26,077 bases of DNA. It comes from JACQCE01 sp041484905 (GTDB lineage: Bacteria > Nitrospirota > Nitrospiria > JACQCE01). Shown piece by piece: positions 13,623 to 21,822 of the stretch; within the stretch, counting starts at the first letter, position 1; the number at the start of each line of letters is the position of its first letter. Location: positions 1 through 26,077 of the forward strand of contig JBGPIL010000007.1 of NCBI GenBank assembly GCA_041484905.1, in the 5' to 3' direction. The translations under genes were made by a program, and so were the position numbers. The notes below the pieces were generated by a model. That model made no database searches and had not been told where the DNA came from. It saw only the letters and a program-made list of their open reading frames with translations.

Positions 13623-15433
13623 CGACCAACGGATGGCTGCAAATCGGGCTCTCTCTCATTGTCCTGGTGGCATTGGCCAAGCCGCTGGGCTGGTACATGG
13701 CGAGGGTGTACGAAGGACGGTCGATCTGGCTGGATCGCCTCCTGGGGCCGGTCGAACGGGCCATCTACCGGCTCTGCGGGATTCGGGAGCGGGAAGAGAT
13801 GGGATGGAAAGAATACGGCATAGCGACGCTAGTGTTCAGTGCGGCAGGTTTCTTTCTCCTCTATGCCATGCAACGATGGCAAGGCGTGCTGCCAATGAAC
13901 CCGCAGAAGTTTGGCGCCGTTTCGCCGGATCTCTCCTTTAATACAGCCGCCAGCTTTATCACCAATACGAACTGGCAGGCCTACGGCGGCGAGACGACCA
14001 TGAGCGACCTGACCCAGATGGTCGGCCTGACCGTCCAGAACTTCGTCTCGGCCGCCGCGGGCATGGCCGTGCTGGTTGCCTTGATCCGGGGGCTGGCGCG
14101 GAAGAGCGCAGAAACCATCGGAAATTTTTGGGTCGACCTGGTCCGTACCACGCTCTACATTTTGCTGCCGTTGTCGTTCGTTTTTTCGATCGTGCTGGTC
14201 TCCCAGGGGATGGTTCAAACATTCAGCGACTATCAAAGGGTCAAACTGCTTCAACCGGTCACGTATGACAATCCCGTCACCGACGCCAACGGCAAACCGG
14301 TGCTGGATGAGAACGGCCAACCCAAAACCGAGAAGGTCACCGTGACCGAGCAAACCGTGGCGGTCGGTCCGGCCGCCTCGCAGGTCGCCATCAAGCAGCT
14401 CGGCACAAACGGCGGCGGCTTTTTCAACGTCAACTCCGCCCACCCGTTTGAAAATCCGACGCCGCTGGCAAATTTTCTTGAAGTCCTGGCCATTCTCCTG
14501 ATCCCGGCCGCGCTCTGCTACACCTTCGGCAAGATGGTCGGTGACACGCGGCAGGGCTGGGCCGTCCTGGCGGCCATGACGATTGTCCTGGTTGTCTTTA
14601 TTGCCTGGACCTACTGGGCGGAATCGGCCGGCAATCCCCTGCTCGCCAGACTCGGTGTCGATCAGACATCAAGCGCCACTCAGCCGGGTGGCAACATGGA
14701 AGGCAAAGAGGTCCGCTTCGGCATCGCCAACTCAATCCTCTGGGCGACGGCCACCACGGCCGCCTCGAACGGATCGGTCAACTCGATGCATGATTCGTTT
14801 ACGCCGCTCGGTGGTCTGGCACCGCTGTTTCTGATCCAATTTGGTGAAGTGATCTTCGGCGGCGTCGGCTCCGGCCTCTACGGCATGCTGGTCTTCGCGA
14901 TCATCGCCGTCTTCGTCGCCGGCTTGATGGTCGGCCGGACGCCGGAATATCTGGGCAAGAAGATCGAAGCGTATGAAATGAAGATGGCGGCGCTACTGAT
15001 CCTGGTCATGCCGATGGTCGTCCTGAGCCTCACCGCCGTGGCCGTGGTCACCGACGCCGGCAAATCCAGCATCTTCAATCCCGGCCCCCATGGATTCAGC
15101 GAAATTCTCTATGCCTACAGTTCCATGGGGAATAACAACGGCAGCGCCTTCGGGGGATTGAGCGCGAACACGCCGTTCTACAATCTCACCGGCGGGATCG
15201 CCATGTTGATCGCCCGCTTCTGGTGGATCATCCCGACGCTGGCGCTGGCCGGTTCGCTGGCGCGCAAGAAAGCCGTTCCGGCCGGCCTGGGCACGCTGCC
15301 CACCCACACGCCGCTCTTTATCGTCCTGCTGGTCGGCACCGTCGTCCTCGTCGGCGCCTTGACGTTCATCCCCGCCCTGGCCTTGGGGCCGATCGTGGAA
15401 CAGATCATCATGATAGAAGGAGTTCACCCTTAA
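13619..15433 (+). CDS. kdpA: KdpA, potassium-binding channel-like subunit of the KdpFABC pump
   Basis: The 604-residue inner-membrane protein forms the high-affinity potassium pore of the Kdp ATPase. The four selectivity-filter segments are visible: ITNTNWQAYGGE (114-125), LGTNGGGFFNVNSAHPFENP (261-280), AASNGSVNSMHD (381-392) and GNNNGSAFGG (504-513). About ten hydrophobic segments surround them. It is longer than the E. coli protein by roughly 45 residues, partly through a hydrophilic loop around 213-247 (NPVTDANGKPVLDENGQPK) just before the second filter. It is followed by a 116-base gap that holds a structured repeat before kdpB, whereas the other kdp junctions before kdpD are tight. Confidence 0.97.
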   Translation: MTTNGWLQIGLSLIVLVALAKPLGWYMARVYEGRSIWLDRLLGPVERAIYRLCGIREREEMGWKEYGIATLVFSAAGFFLLYAMQRWQGVLPMNPQKFGAVSPDLSFNTAASFITNTNWQAYGGETTMSDLTQMVGLTVQNFVSAAAGMAVLVALIRGLARKSAETIGNFWVDLVRTTLYILLPLSFVFSIVLVSQGMVQTFSDYQRVKLLQPVTYDNPVTDANGKPVLDENGQPKTEKVTVTEQTVAVGPAASQVAIKQLGTNGGGFFNVNSAHPFENPTPLANFLEVLAILLIPAALCYTFGKMVGDTRQGWAVLAAMTIVLVVFIAWTYWAESAGNPLLARLGVDQTSSATQPGGNMEGKEVRFGIANSILWATATTAASNGSVNSMHDSFTPLGGLAPLFLIQFGEVIFGGVGSGLYGMLVFAIIAVFVAGLMVGRTPEYLGKKIEAYEMKMAALLILVMPMVVLSLTAVAVVTDAGKSSIFNPGPHGFSEILYAYSSMGNNNGSAFGGLSANTPFYNLTGGIAMLIARFWWIIPTLALAGSLARKKAVPAGLGTLPTHTPLFIVLLVGTVVLVGALTFIPALALGPIVEQIIMIEGVHP

Positions 15434-15453
15434 CGTACGGCGATGGGGCCGGG

Positions 15454-15504
15454 GGCGTGGGGGCATCGGAGGACGCTGTATCGCTTCCGCACGGGCCCCC
15501 CACA
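15454..15504 (+). repeat. Structured intergenic repeat, copy B, between kdpA and kdpB
   Basis: This is the second copy of the element at 4950-5003. An outer stem GTGGGGG/CCCCCAC (15457-15463, 15497-15503) encloses CGGAGG/CTTCCG (15467-15472, 15484-15489, one G-U pair). Both copies keep the pairing while the loop differs. It lies in the transcribed kdp leader between two cistrons, 46 bases before the kdpB ATG. Confidence 0.55.
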
Positions 15505-15549
15505 GATAAATGACAGGTCAATAACTCTACTGGGCAAGGAGCACACATC

Positions 15550-17616
15550 ATGCCACGCGCGAAAAAGCATCGGTTATTCGATCCGGCCATCATCCGGCAG
15601 GCGGTCATCGATTCGTTCAAAAAATTAAATCCCGGCCATCAGCTGCGCAATCCGGTCATGTTCGTGGTGTATGTGGGCAGCATTCTGACCACGCTCCTCT
15701 TTCTACAAGCGCTACCGGGCTACGGCGAAGCCCCGGCCGGCTTCATCCTCCAGATCACGCTCTGGCTCTGGTTTACGGTCCTCTTCGCCAATTTCGCCGA
15801 AGCGATGGCCGAAGGGCGCGGCAAGGCGCAGGCCGAGGCCCTGCGGAAATCGCGGCGCGAACTGACCGCGAAAAAGCTGCCGCAACCCAGATATGGGTTG
15901 AATTTCACTCTGGTGGCGGGCGGGCAACTGAAAAAGGGCGACGTCGTCCTGGTGCAAACCGGCGACATGATCCCGGCCGATGGCGACGTGATCGAGGGGG
16001 TCGCCTCGGTCGATGAGAGCGCCATTACCGGCGAGAGCGCGCCGGTGATCCGGGAAACCGGCGACCGCAGCGCCGTGACCGGCGGCACGCGGGTGCTCTC
16101 CGACTGGCTGGTGGTGCGGGTGACCACCGACCCGGGCGAGACCTTCCTGGACCGGATGATCTCGCTGGTGGAAGGCGCGAAGCGGCAGAAAACACCGAAC
16201 GAGATCGCGCTGAACATTCTCCTGGCCGCATTGACCGTGATCTTTCTGCTGGCCACCGTCACGCTGCTGCCCTTTTCCCTCTACAGCGTCGCGGCCGTCA
16301 AGCAGGGAACCCCGGTGACCGTGACGGTCCTCGTCGCGTTGCTGGTCTGCCTGATTCCCACGACGATCGGCGGGCTGCTCTCCGCGATCGGCATCGCCGG
16401 CATGGATCGGATGGTCCAGGCCAACGTCATCGCCATGTCCGGCCGCGCGGTGGAAGCGGCGGGCGACGTGGACGTCCTGCTGCTCGATAAAACCGGCACC
16501 ATTACCCTGGGCAATCGCCAAGCCACCGAGTTCATCCCCGCTCAGGGCGTGAGCGTCGACCGGCTGGGGGATGCGGCGCAACTGGCCTCTCTGGCCGACG
16601 AAACCCCGGAGGGGCGGAGCATTGTCATCCTGGCGAAGGAGCGCTACCAACTGCGCGAACGGCATATTCACGAACTGGGGGCGACCTTCATCCCCTTTTC
16701 CGCGCAGACGCGCATGAGCGGAGTAAATCTGGCCGGCCGCCAGATCCGAAAAGGCGCGGCCGAGGCGATCGAAGCGTTCGTGAAAGAACGGGGTGGACAG
16801 TTTCCGCCGGGCGTGCGCACGGCGGTCGAAACAGTCGCCAAGCAGGGCGGCACGCCGCTGGTGGTGGCAGAGGGGGCGAATGTCCTGGGCGTCATTTACC
16901 TCAAAGACATCATCAAGGGCGGGATCAAGGAGCGGTTCGCCGAGCTGCGGCTCATGGGGATCAAAACGATCATGATCACGGGGGACAATCCGCTGACGGC
17001 CGCCGCCGTGGCGGCTGAATCGGGCGTGGATGATTTCCTGGCCCAGGCCACACCGGAAGCGAAGCTGGCGCTCATTCGCAAACTGCAGGCAGGGGGACGG
17101 CTGGTGGCCATGACCGGCGACGGCACCAATGACGCGCCGGCGCTGGCGCAGGCCGACGTGGCGGTCGCCATGAACACCGGCACGCAGGCGGCCAAGGAAG
17201 CGGGGAATCTGGTCGATCTCGACTCCAATCCGACCAAGCTGATCGAGGTGGTCGCCATCGGCAAACAGTTGCTGATGACACGGGGTGCGCTGACGACCTT
17301 CAGCATCGCCAACGACATCGCGAAATATTTCGCCATCATCCCGGCGGCCTTCATCACCACCTACCCCGCCCTGGGCGTGTTGAACATCATGGGGCTGGCG
17401 ACCCCCCAGAGCGCGGTCTTGTCGGCCGTGATCTTCAATGCGCTGATCATTCTCGCCCTGGTGCCGTTGGCGCTGCGGGGCATCCGGTACCTGCCGATCG
17501 GCGCCTCCTCCCTGCTCACGCGCCATTTATGGATCTACGGCGCGGGCGGAATCATCGTCCCGTTTGTCGGGATCAAGTTGATTGATCTACTGCTGGTGGC
17601 ATTCCACCTGGCATAG
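15550..17616 (+). CDS. kdpB: KdpB, catalytic P-type ATPase subunit of the KdpFABC pump
   Basis: The 688-residue protein hydrolyses ATP to drive potassium uptake through KdpA. It shows the actuator motif TGES (160-163), whose serine corresponds to the inhibitory phosphorylation site described in E. coli, the phosphorylated aspartate in DKTGT (313-317), the nucleotide-binding KGA region (401-403), the TGDN motif (477-480) and the hinge GDGTNDAP (523-530). Membrane helices lie at about 36-55, 64-84, 222-244, 254-280, 590-612, 620-642 and 660-685. The length is normal. AAGGAG lies 9 bases upstream of ATG 15550, and kdpC follows 10 bases after its stop. Confidence 0.98.
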   Translation: MPRAKKHRLFDPAIIRQAVIDSFKKLNPGHQLRNPVMFVVYVGSILTTLLFLQALPGYGEAPAGFILQITLWLWFTVLFANFAEAMAEGRGKAQAEALRKSRRELTAKKLPQPRYGLNFTLVAGGQLKKGDVVLVQTGDMIPADGDVIEGVASVDESAITGESAPVIRETGDRSAVTGGTRVLSDWLVVRVTTDPGETFLDRMISLVEGAKRQKTPNEIALNILLAALTVIFLLATVTLLPFSLYSVAAVKQGTPVTVTVLVALLVCLIPTTIGGLLSAIGIAGMDRMVQANVIAMSGRAVEAAGDVDVLLLDKTGTITLGNRQATEFIPAQGVSVDRLGDAAQLASLADETPEGRSIVILAKERYQLRERHIHELGATFIPFSAQTRMSGVNLAGRQIRKGAAEAIEAFVKERGGQFPPGVRTAVETVAKQGGTPLVVAEGANVLGVIYLKDIIKGGIKERFAELRLMGIKTIMITGDNPLTAAAVAAESGVDDFLAQATPEAKLALIRKLQAGGRLVAMTGDGTNDAPALAQADVAVAMNTGTQAAKEAGNLVDLDSNPTKLIEVVAIGKQLLMTRGALTTFSIANDIAKYFAIIPAAFITTYPALGVLNIMGLATPQSAVLSAVIFNALIILALVPLALRGIRYLPIGASSLLTRHLWIYGAGGIIVPFVGIKLIDLLLVAFHLA

Positions 17617-17626
17617 GAGAAGAATC

Positions 17627-18199
17627 ATGACCACTCACATCCGCGCCGCGTTCCTCTTGCTCTTCATACTCACGCTGCTCACGGGCCTGCTCTATCCTCT
17701 GGCCGTGACGGGTGTGGCCCAACTCCTCTTTCCCCGACAGGCGAACGGAAGCCAGATCGTGCGGAACGGCCAACCGGTCGGCTCCTCTCTAATCGGCCAG
17801 CCGTTTGATGATCCGAAATACTTTTGGGGAAGATTGTCGGCCACCTCACCCTATCCATACAACGGTGCGGCGTCCTCAGGCTCGAATCTCGGACCGACCA
17901 ACGATGCGCTGTTAAAGGCCGTCAAAGAGCGGGCGGACGCGCTCCACGCGGCTGATCCCGGCAACACGGCGCCGGTGCCGGTCGATCTGGTGACCGCCTC
18001 CGGGAGCGGCCTCGACCCCCACATCAGCCCGGCGGCGGCCGACTATCAAGTCCGGCGAGTGGCCAACGCACGCGGGATGACGGAAAGCGCGGTGCACACT
18101 CTTGTTGATCAATCGACCGACGGGCGTCAGCTCGGCCTCCTTGGCGAACCCCGTGTCAACGTCCTCTTCTTAAATCTCGCGCTGGATGCCACCCGCTAA
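17627..18199 (+). CDS. kdpC: KdpC, accessory subunit of the KdpFABC pump
   Basis: The 190-residue protein has one N-terminal membrane helix (about 8-33: AFLLLFILTLLTGLLYPLAV) and a periplasmic domain with the family signatures GSSLIGQPF, YFWGRLSAT, SGSNLGPTN and ASGSGLDPHISP. KdpC is needed for assembly and high potassium affinity of the pump. ATG 17627 has AGGAGA 7 bases upstream; the frame is open further back to 17582 inside kdpB, but without a ribosome site. A 92-base gap with a C-rich stretch separates it from kdpD. Confidence 0.97.
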   Translation: MTTHIRAAFLLLFILTLLTGLLYPLAVTGVAQLLFPRQANGSQIVRNGQPVGSSLIGQPFDDPKYFWGRLSATSPYPYNGAASSGSNLGPTNDALLKAVKERADALHAADPGNTAPVPVDLVTASGSGLDPHISPAAADYQVRRVANARGMTESAVHTLVDQSTDGRQLGLLGEPRVNVLFLNLALDATR

Positions 18200-18291
18200 G
18201 CAGCGCTCACGCTCCCCCTCACTTCCCAATCCCCCCCGGGAGGGCGTACACTAGGGCACAGTTCGCACCCCGACGAGATGGAACGACTTTC

Positions 18292-20985
18292 ATGACCGAT
18301 CGACGACCCAACCCGGAAGAGCTGCTCAAGCGGGCCCAGGAGGAAGAGGCCCGGCAGGCGCGGGGCAAACTCAAAATCTTCTTCGGCGCCACGGCCGGCG
18401 TGGGGAAAACCTATGCCATGCTGGAAGCCGCCCACGAGCAACAGAATGACGGGGTGGACGTGGTCGTCGGCTGGGTCGAAACCCACAAACGGACGGAGAC
18501 GGAAGCCCTACTCAAGGGACTCGAGATTCTGCCTCCCCGCCTGGTCGACTACCAGCGCGCCACGCTGCGCGAGTTCGACCTCGATGCGGCGCTCGCCCGC
18601 CGCCCCCAGCTCATCCTGATGGACGAGCTGGCCCACACCAACGCCCCCGGTTCGCGCCATCCCAAACGGTGGCAGGACGTCGTCGAACTGCTGAACGCCG
18701 GCATTCACGTCTATACAACGGTGAACGTCCAGCATCTGGAAAGCCTCAACGACGTTGTCACCCAGATCACCGGCGTGCGGATCGGCGAGACGGTTCCTGA
18801 TTCCATCATGGAGCAGGCCGACGATGTTGAATTGATCGACCTGCCGCCGGACGACCTGCTCCAGCGCCTGAGAGAAGGCAAAGTCTACGTACCGGAGCAG
18901 GCGCAACAGGCCATCGAAAATTTTTTCCGCAAGGGGAATCTGATCGCGCTCAGAGAGATGGCTCTGCGCCGGACGGCCGAACGGGTCGATCAACAGATGG
19001 AGGTCTATCGGCGCGACCACGCCGTGCAGCGCACCTGGCCGGCGGCCGAAACCGTCATGGTCTGCGTCAACATGAAGCCCCGTGGCCCCCGGCTGGTGCG
19101 GGCGGCCCGGCGGATGGCGGCGGATCTGCATGCCAAATGGCTCGCGGTCTACGTCCAGACGCCGCGCCACCTGCGGCTGACCGATGCGGATCGGGCCCGC
19201 GTGAACCAGACGCTGCGGCTCGCCGAAGAGCTGGGCGCCGAGACGGCGACACTGACCGGGGAAAAAGTGGCGCAGGAGATTCTGGCCTATGCCCGCAGCC
19301 GGAACGTGACGAAGATCATCGTCGGCAAACCGATCCGCGCCCGGTGGAAGGAGTGGGTCTTCGGCTCGGTCGTGGCCGAACTGGTCCGGAACAGCGGAGA
19401 GATCGACGTCTACGTCATCACCGGCGAAGCCGGTGAAAGCCGCCGCCTCATCACCCCGGCGTTGGCGCGCACCAATCGGTGGCCCGCCTACGGCTTCGCG
19501 ACGGCCGGCGTCGTCGCGTGCACGGCCGTCGCCTGGCTGATGGCCCCCTTCTTCGACATCGCCAACCTGATCATGGTCTATCTGTTGGGCATCGTCATCA
19601 TCGCCACGCGCTACGGCCGAGGCCCCTCCATTCTGGCCTCATTTCTGAGCGTGGCGGCCTTTGATTTCTTTTTTGTCTCCCCCCGTTTCACCTTCGATGT
19701 CGCGGCGGTGCAATACCTGCTGACCTTCTCGGTCATGCTGATCGTCTCGCTGGTCATCAGCGGCTTTACCGTCCGCGCCCGGCAGCAGGCGGAACTCGCC
19801 CGTGGCAACGAGCGGCGAACTGCCCTGCTTTACGCGTTGAGCCGAGACCTCGCCACGCAGCGGGGACTGGAAAACGTGGTGCGGGTGGCGCTGCAGCACG
19901 TCACCGAGATTTTCAGCGGCCAGGTCGCCGCGTTCATCGTGGACGCCGCCGGCCATCTCGAGCTGCGCCACGAGCCGCACCGGCGGTTCGAATTTGATTC
20001 CAAGGAATCCGGGATTGTCCAGTGGGTCTTCGATCACGGCGAGCGGGCCGGCGCCGGCACCAACACGCTTCCCGGCGCCAGCGCGCTCTATCTGCCGCTC
20101 ATCGGCATGAAAGGGCCGATCGGCGTGCTGGCCATCCGGCACGCGCAGAAAGGACAGTTGCTCGACCCCGACCAGATTCATCTGCTCGAAATGCTGACCA
20201 ACCAGACCGCGCTGGCGCTCGGCCGCACGCTCCTGGCCGCCGAAGCGCAACAGGCGCACGTCCTAGCCGAAACCGAACGGACGCGCAACGCCATTCTCAG
20301 CGCGGTCTCGCACGACCTGCGCACGCCGCTGGCGACGATCACGGGCGCGGCCGGCAGTCTACTGGATGGCCAAAAAGCCCTGAGCGACTCCGCCAGACGG
20401 GAGCTGGCCCGCGCCATTGTGGATGAGGCGGGACGGCTCGACCGGCTGGTGAAAAATTTACTGGAGATGATGCGGCTCGAAGCCGGCGCCTCGCGGCTGA
20501 AGAAGGAATGGCACCCGCTCGATGAGATCGTCGGCTCGACGCTCGGCCGGCTGGAGGGCCGGCTGGGGAACCGCACCATCGAGACCCGGTTTGCTCCGAA
20601 CCTGCCCATGGTCCGTGTCGACGGCGTGTTGATGGAGCAGGTGCTGCTGAATCTCTTCGACAACGCGTTGAAGTACGCGCCGCCCTCGACTGCCATCGAG
20701 CTCTCCGCCTCGGTCTCGGACCACAACATGCTCGTGGAGATTGCCGACCGGGGGCCCGGCATTCCGCCCGGTGACGAGGAAAAGATCTTCGACAAGTTTT
20801 ATCGCGCCGACCCGACTCGCGAGGGCGGCGTGGGGCTGGGGCTGACGATCTGTCGCGGGATCATCGACGCGCACGGCGGGCGCATCTGGGCGGAGAATCG
20901 GACCGGCGGCGGGGCCCTCTTTCGCTTCGCCCTGCCGTTGGAAGAACACCCGCCACAGGTGGAACCCGAAAGGACCGACGCGTAG
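18292..20985 (+). CDS. kdpD: KdpD, sensor histidine kinase for potassium limitation
   Basis: The 897-residue protein has the standard KdpD order: a KdpD domain with Walker A GATAGVGKT (32-40) and LMDELAHTNAPGSRHPKRWQ (109-128); a universal-stress-like domain (about 253-378); four membrane helices (about 400-495); a GAF-like region (510-650); the HisKA box with H674 in SHDLRTPLA; and an ATPase domain with NALKYA (791-796), DRGPGIP (819-825) and GGVGLGLTICRGI (845-857). In E. coli it phosphorylates KdpE when potassium is low. All kinase motifs look intact, which contrasts with the missing acceptor in KdpE. A 92-base gap before it could hold a separate promoter. The start is ATG 18292, with a weak ribosome site (GGA at 18279). 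Confidence 0.96.
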   Translation: MTDRRPNPEELLKRAQEEEARQARGKLKIFFGATAGVGKTYAMLEAAHEQQNDGVDVVVGWVETHKRTETEALLKGLEILPPRLVDYQRATLREFDLDAALARRPQLILMDELAHTNAPGSRHPKRWQDVVELLNAGIHVYTTVNVQHLESLNDVVTQITGVRIGETVPDSIMEQADDVELIDLPPDDLLQRLREGKVYVPEQAQQAIENFFRKGNLIALREMALRRTAERVDQQMEVYRRDHAVQRTWPAAETVMVCVNMKPRGPRLVRAARRMAADLHAKWLAVYVQTPRHLRLTDADRARVNQTLRLAEELGAETATLTGEKVAQEILAYARSRNVTKIIVGKPIRARWKEWVFGSVVAELVRNSGEIDVYVITGEAGESRRLITPALARTNRWPAYGFATAGVVACTAVAWLMAPFFDIANLIMVYLLGIVIIATRYGRGPSILASFLSVAAFDFFFVSPRFTFDVAAVQYLLTFSVMLIVSLVISGFTVRARQQAELARGNERRTALLYALSRDLATQRGLENVVRVALQHVTEIFSGQVAAFIVDAAGHLELRHEPHRRFEFDSKESGIVQWVFDHGERAGAGTNTLPGASALYLPLIGMKGPIGVLAIRHAQKGQLLDPDQIHLLEMLTNQTALALGRTLLAAEAQQAHVLAETERTRNAILSAVSHDLRTPLATITGAAGSLLDGQKALSDSARRELARAIVDEAGRLDRLVKNLLEMMRLEAGASRLKKEWHPLDEIVGSTLGRLEGRLGNRTIETRFAPNLPMVRVDGVLMEQVLLNLFDNALKYAPPSTAIELSASVSDHNMLVEIADRGPGIPPGDEEKIFDKFYRADPTREGGVGLGLTICRGIIDAHGGRIWAENRTGGGALFRFALPLEEHPPQVEPERTDA

Positions 20986-20999
20986 ATCCGATGGGAGTG

Positions 21000-21030
21000 A
21001 TGAGGGGGAGAGTCGGAATCTCCCCCTCAT
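21000..21030. promoter_or_regulatory. Stable hairpin between kdpD and kdpE
   Basis: ATGAGGGGGAGA (21000-21011) and TCTCCCCCTCAT (21019-21030) form a perfect 12-bp stem with a 7-base loop. No T-run follows, so it is not a classic terminator; it may stabilise or process the mRNA, or uncouple kdpE from kdpD. It argues against the ATG starts of kdpE at 20991 and 21000. Confidence 0.6.
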
Positions 21031-21059
21031 TCCAATCACGGGAGCAGGGGCAAAGACAC

Positions 21060-21770
21060 TTGCACTCGGAATCCAGAACAGCCGCTTCCGTTCTCATCAT
21101 TGAGGACGAGCCGGAAATCCGGCGCGTGCTTCGCACCACATTAACGCAGCACGGCTATCACCCCCATGAGGCCTCGACGGGCCAGGAGGGGCTCGCACAG
21201 GCGGCGGCCCGAAATCCTGACCTGATCCTCCTCTATCTCGGCCTGCCGGATGTCGACGGCCTGGAGGTAATCCGGAAGATGCGGAAGTGGGCCACGATCC
21301 CGATGATCGTTCTCTCGGCGCGGGGCCAGGAAGCGGTCAAAGTCGCCGCGCTGGATGCGGGCGCCGATGATTACGTGACCAAACCGTTCGGGATCGATGA
21401 GCTGCTGGCCCGAATACGCGTCGTGTTACGGCACGCCGCACGGAGGCCGGACAGCACCGGCAAGGAGCCCGTCCTCACCATCGGGGCGCTTCGGGTCGAT
21501 CTGGAGCAGCGGCACGTCCGCCTATCGGGGAAAGAAGTCCGGTTGACGCCGATCGAATACAAATTGCTGGCCGTGCTGATCCGGCACGCGGGAAAGGTGC
21601 TCACCTACCGCCAACTCTTGAAAGAGGTTTGGGGGCCGCTCCATGCGCATGAGGCCCACTATGTGCGGGTCTACATGCAACATCTGAGGAATAAACTGGA
21701 AGCCAATCCCGCCCATCCCCGCTATCTGACCACGGAACTGGGCGTGGGGTACCGGCTCAAGACGGAGTAA
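21060..21770 (+). CDS. kdpE: KdpE, OmpR-type response regulator lacking the phosphoacceptor aspartate
   Basis: From TTG 21060 the protein has 236 residues: a receiver domain (about 10-125) and a winged-helix DNA-binding domain (about 137-233, ending TTELGVGYRLKTE). It normally activates the kdp operon. The acidic pair ED (15-16), the serine of VLSARG (84-89) and the lysine of TKPFG (107-111) are present, but the acceptor strand reads LILLYLGLPDVDG, with Y59 (TAT, 21234-21236) where the family has Asp (LxLLDLGLPD). The TTG start is chosen because the protein then begins just before VLIIEDE at the usual length, with AGGGG about 9 bases upstream. ATG 20991 and 21000 would add a tail encoded by a hairpin. 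Confidence 0.93.
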   Translation: MHSESRTAASVLIIEDEPEIRRVLRTTLTQHGYHPHEASTGQEGLAQAAARNPDLILLYLGLPDVDGLEVIRKMRKWATIPMIVLSARGQEAVKVAALDAGADDYVTKPFGIDELLARIRVVLRHAARRPDSTGKEPVLTIGALRVDLEQRHVRLSGKEVRLTPIEYKLLAVLIRHAGKVLTYRQLLKEVWGPLHAHEAHYVRVYMQHLRNKLEANPAHPRYLTTELGVGYRLKTE

Positions 21771-21822
21771 TCGTCCGGTGGCAGGCTTTGCCGTGGCAAG
21801 ATCGCGGCGTTCGAACCGTCGA

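Noticed and set aside
15454..15504. Riboswitch (such as c-di-AMP) between kdpA and kdpB
   Set aside because: It lacks the conserved core I know for that class and is too short, and a second copy elsewhere is antisense to its neighbours, so a dispersed repeat fits better.
15712..17526. Open frame of 604 codons antisense to kdpB
   Set aside because: The translation is Arg/Gln/Asp/Gly-rich with no recognisable fold, and kdpB on the other strand has every family motif.
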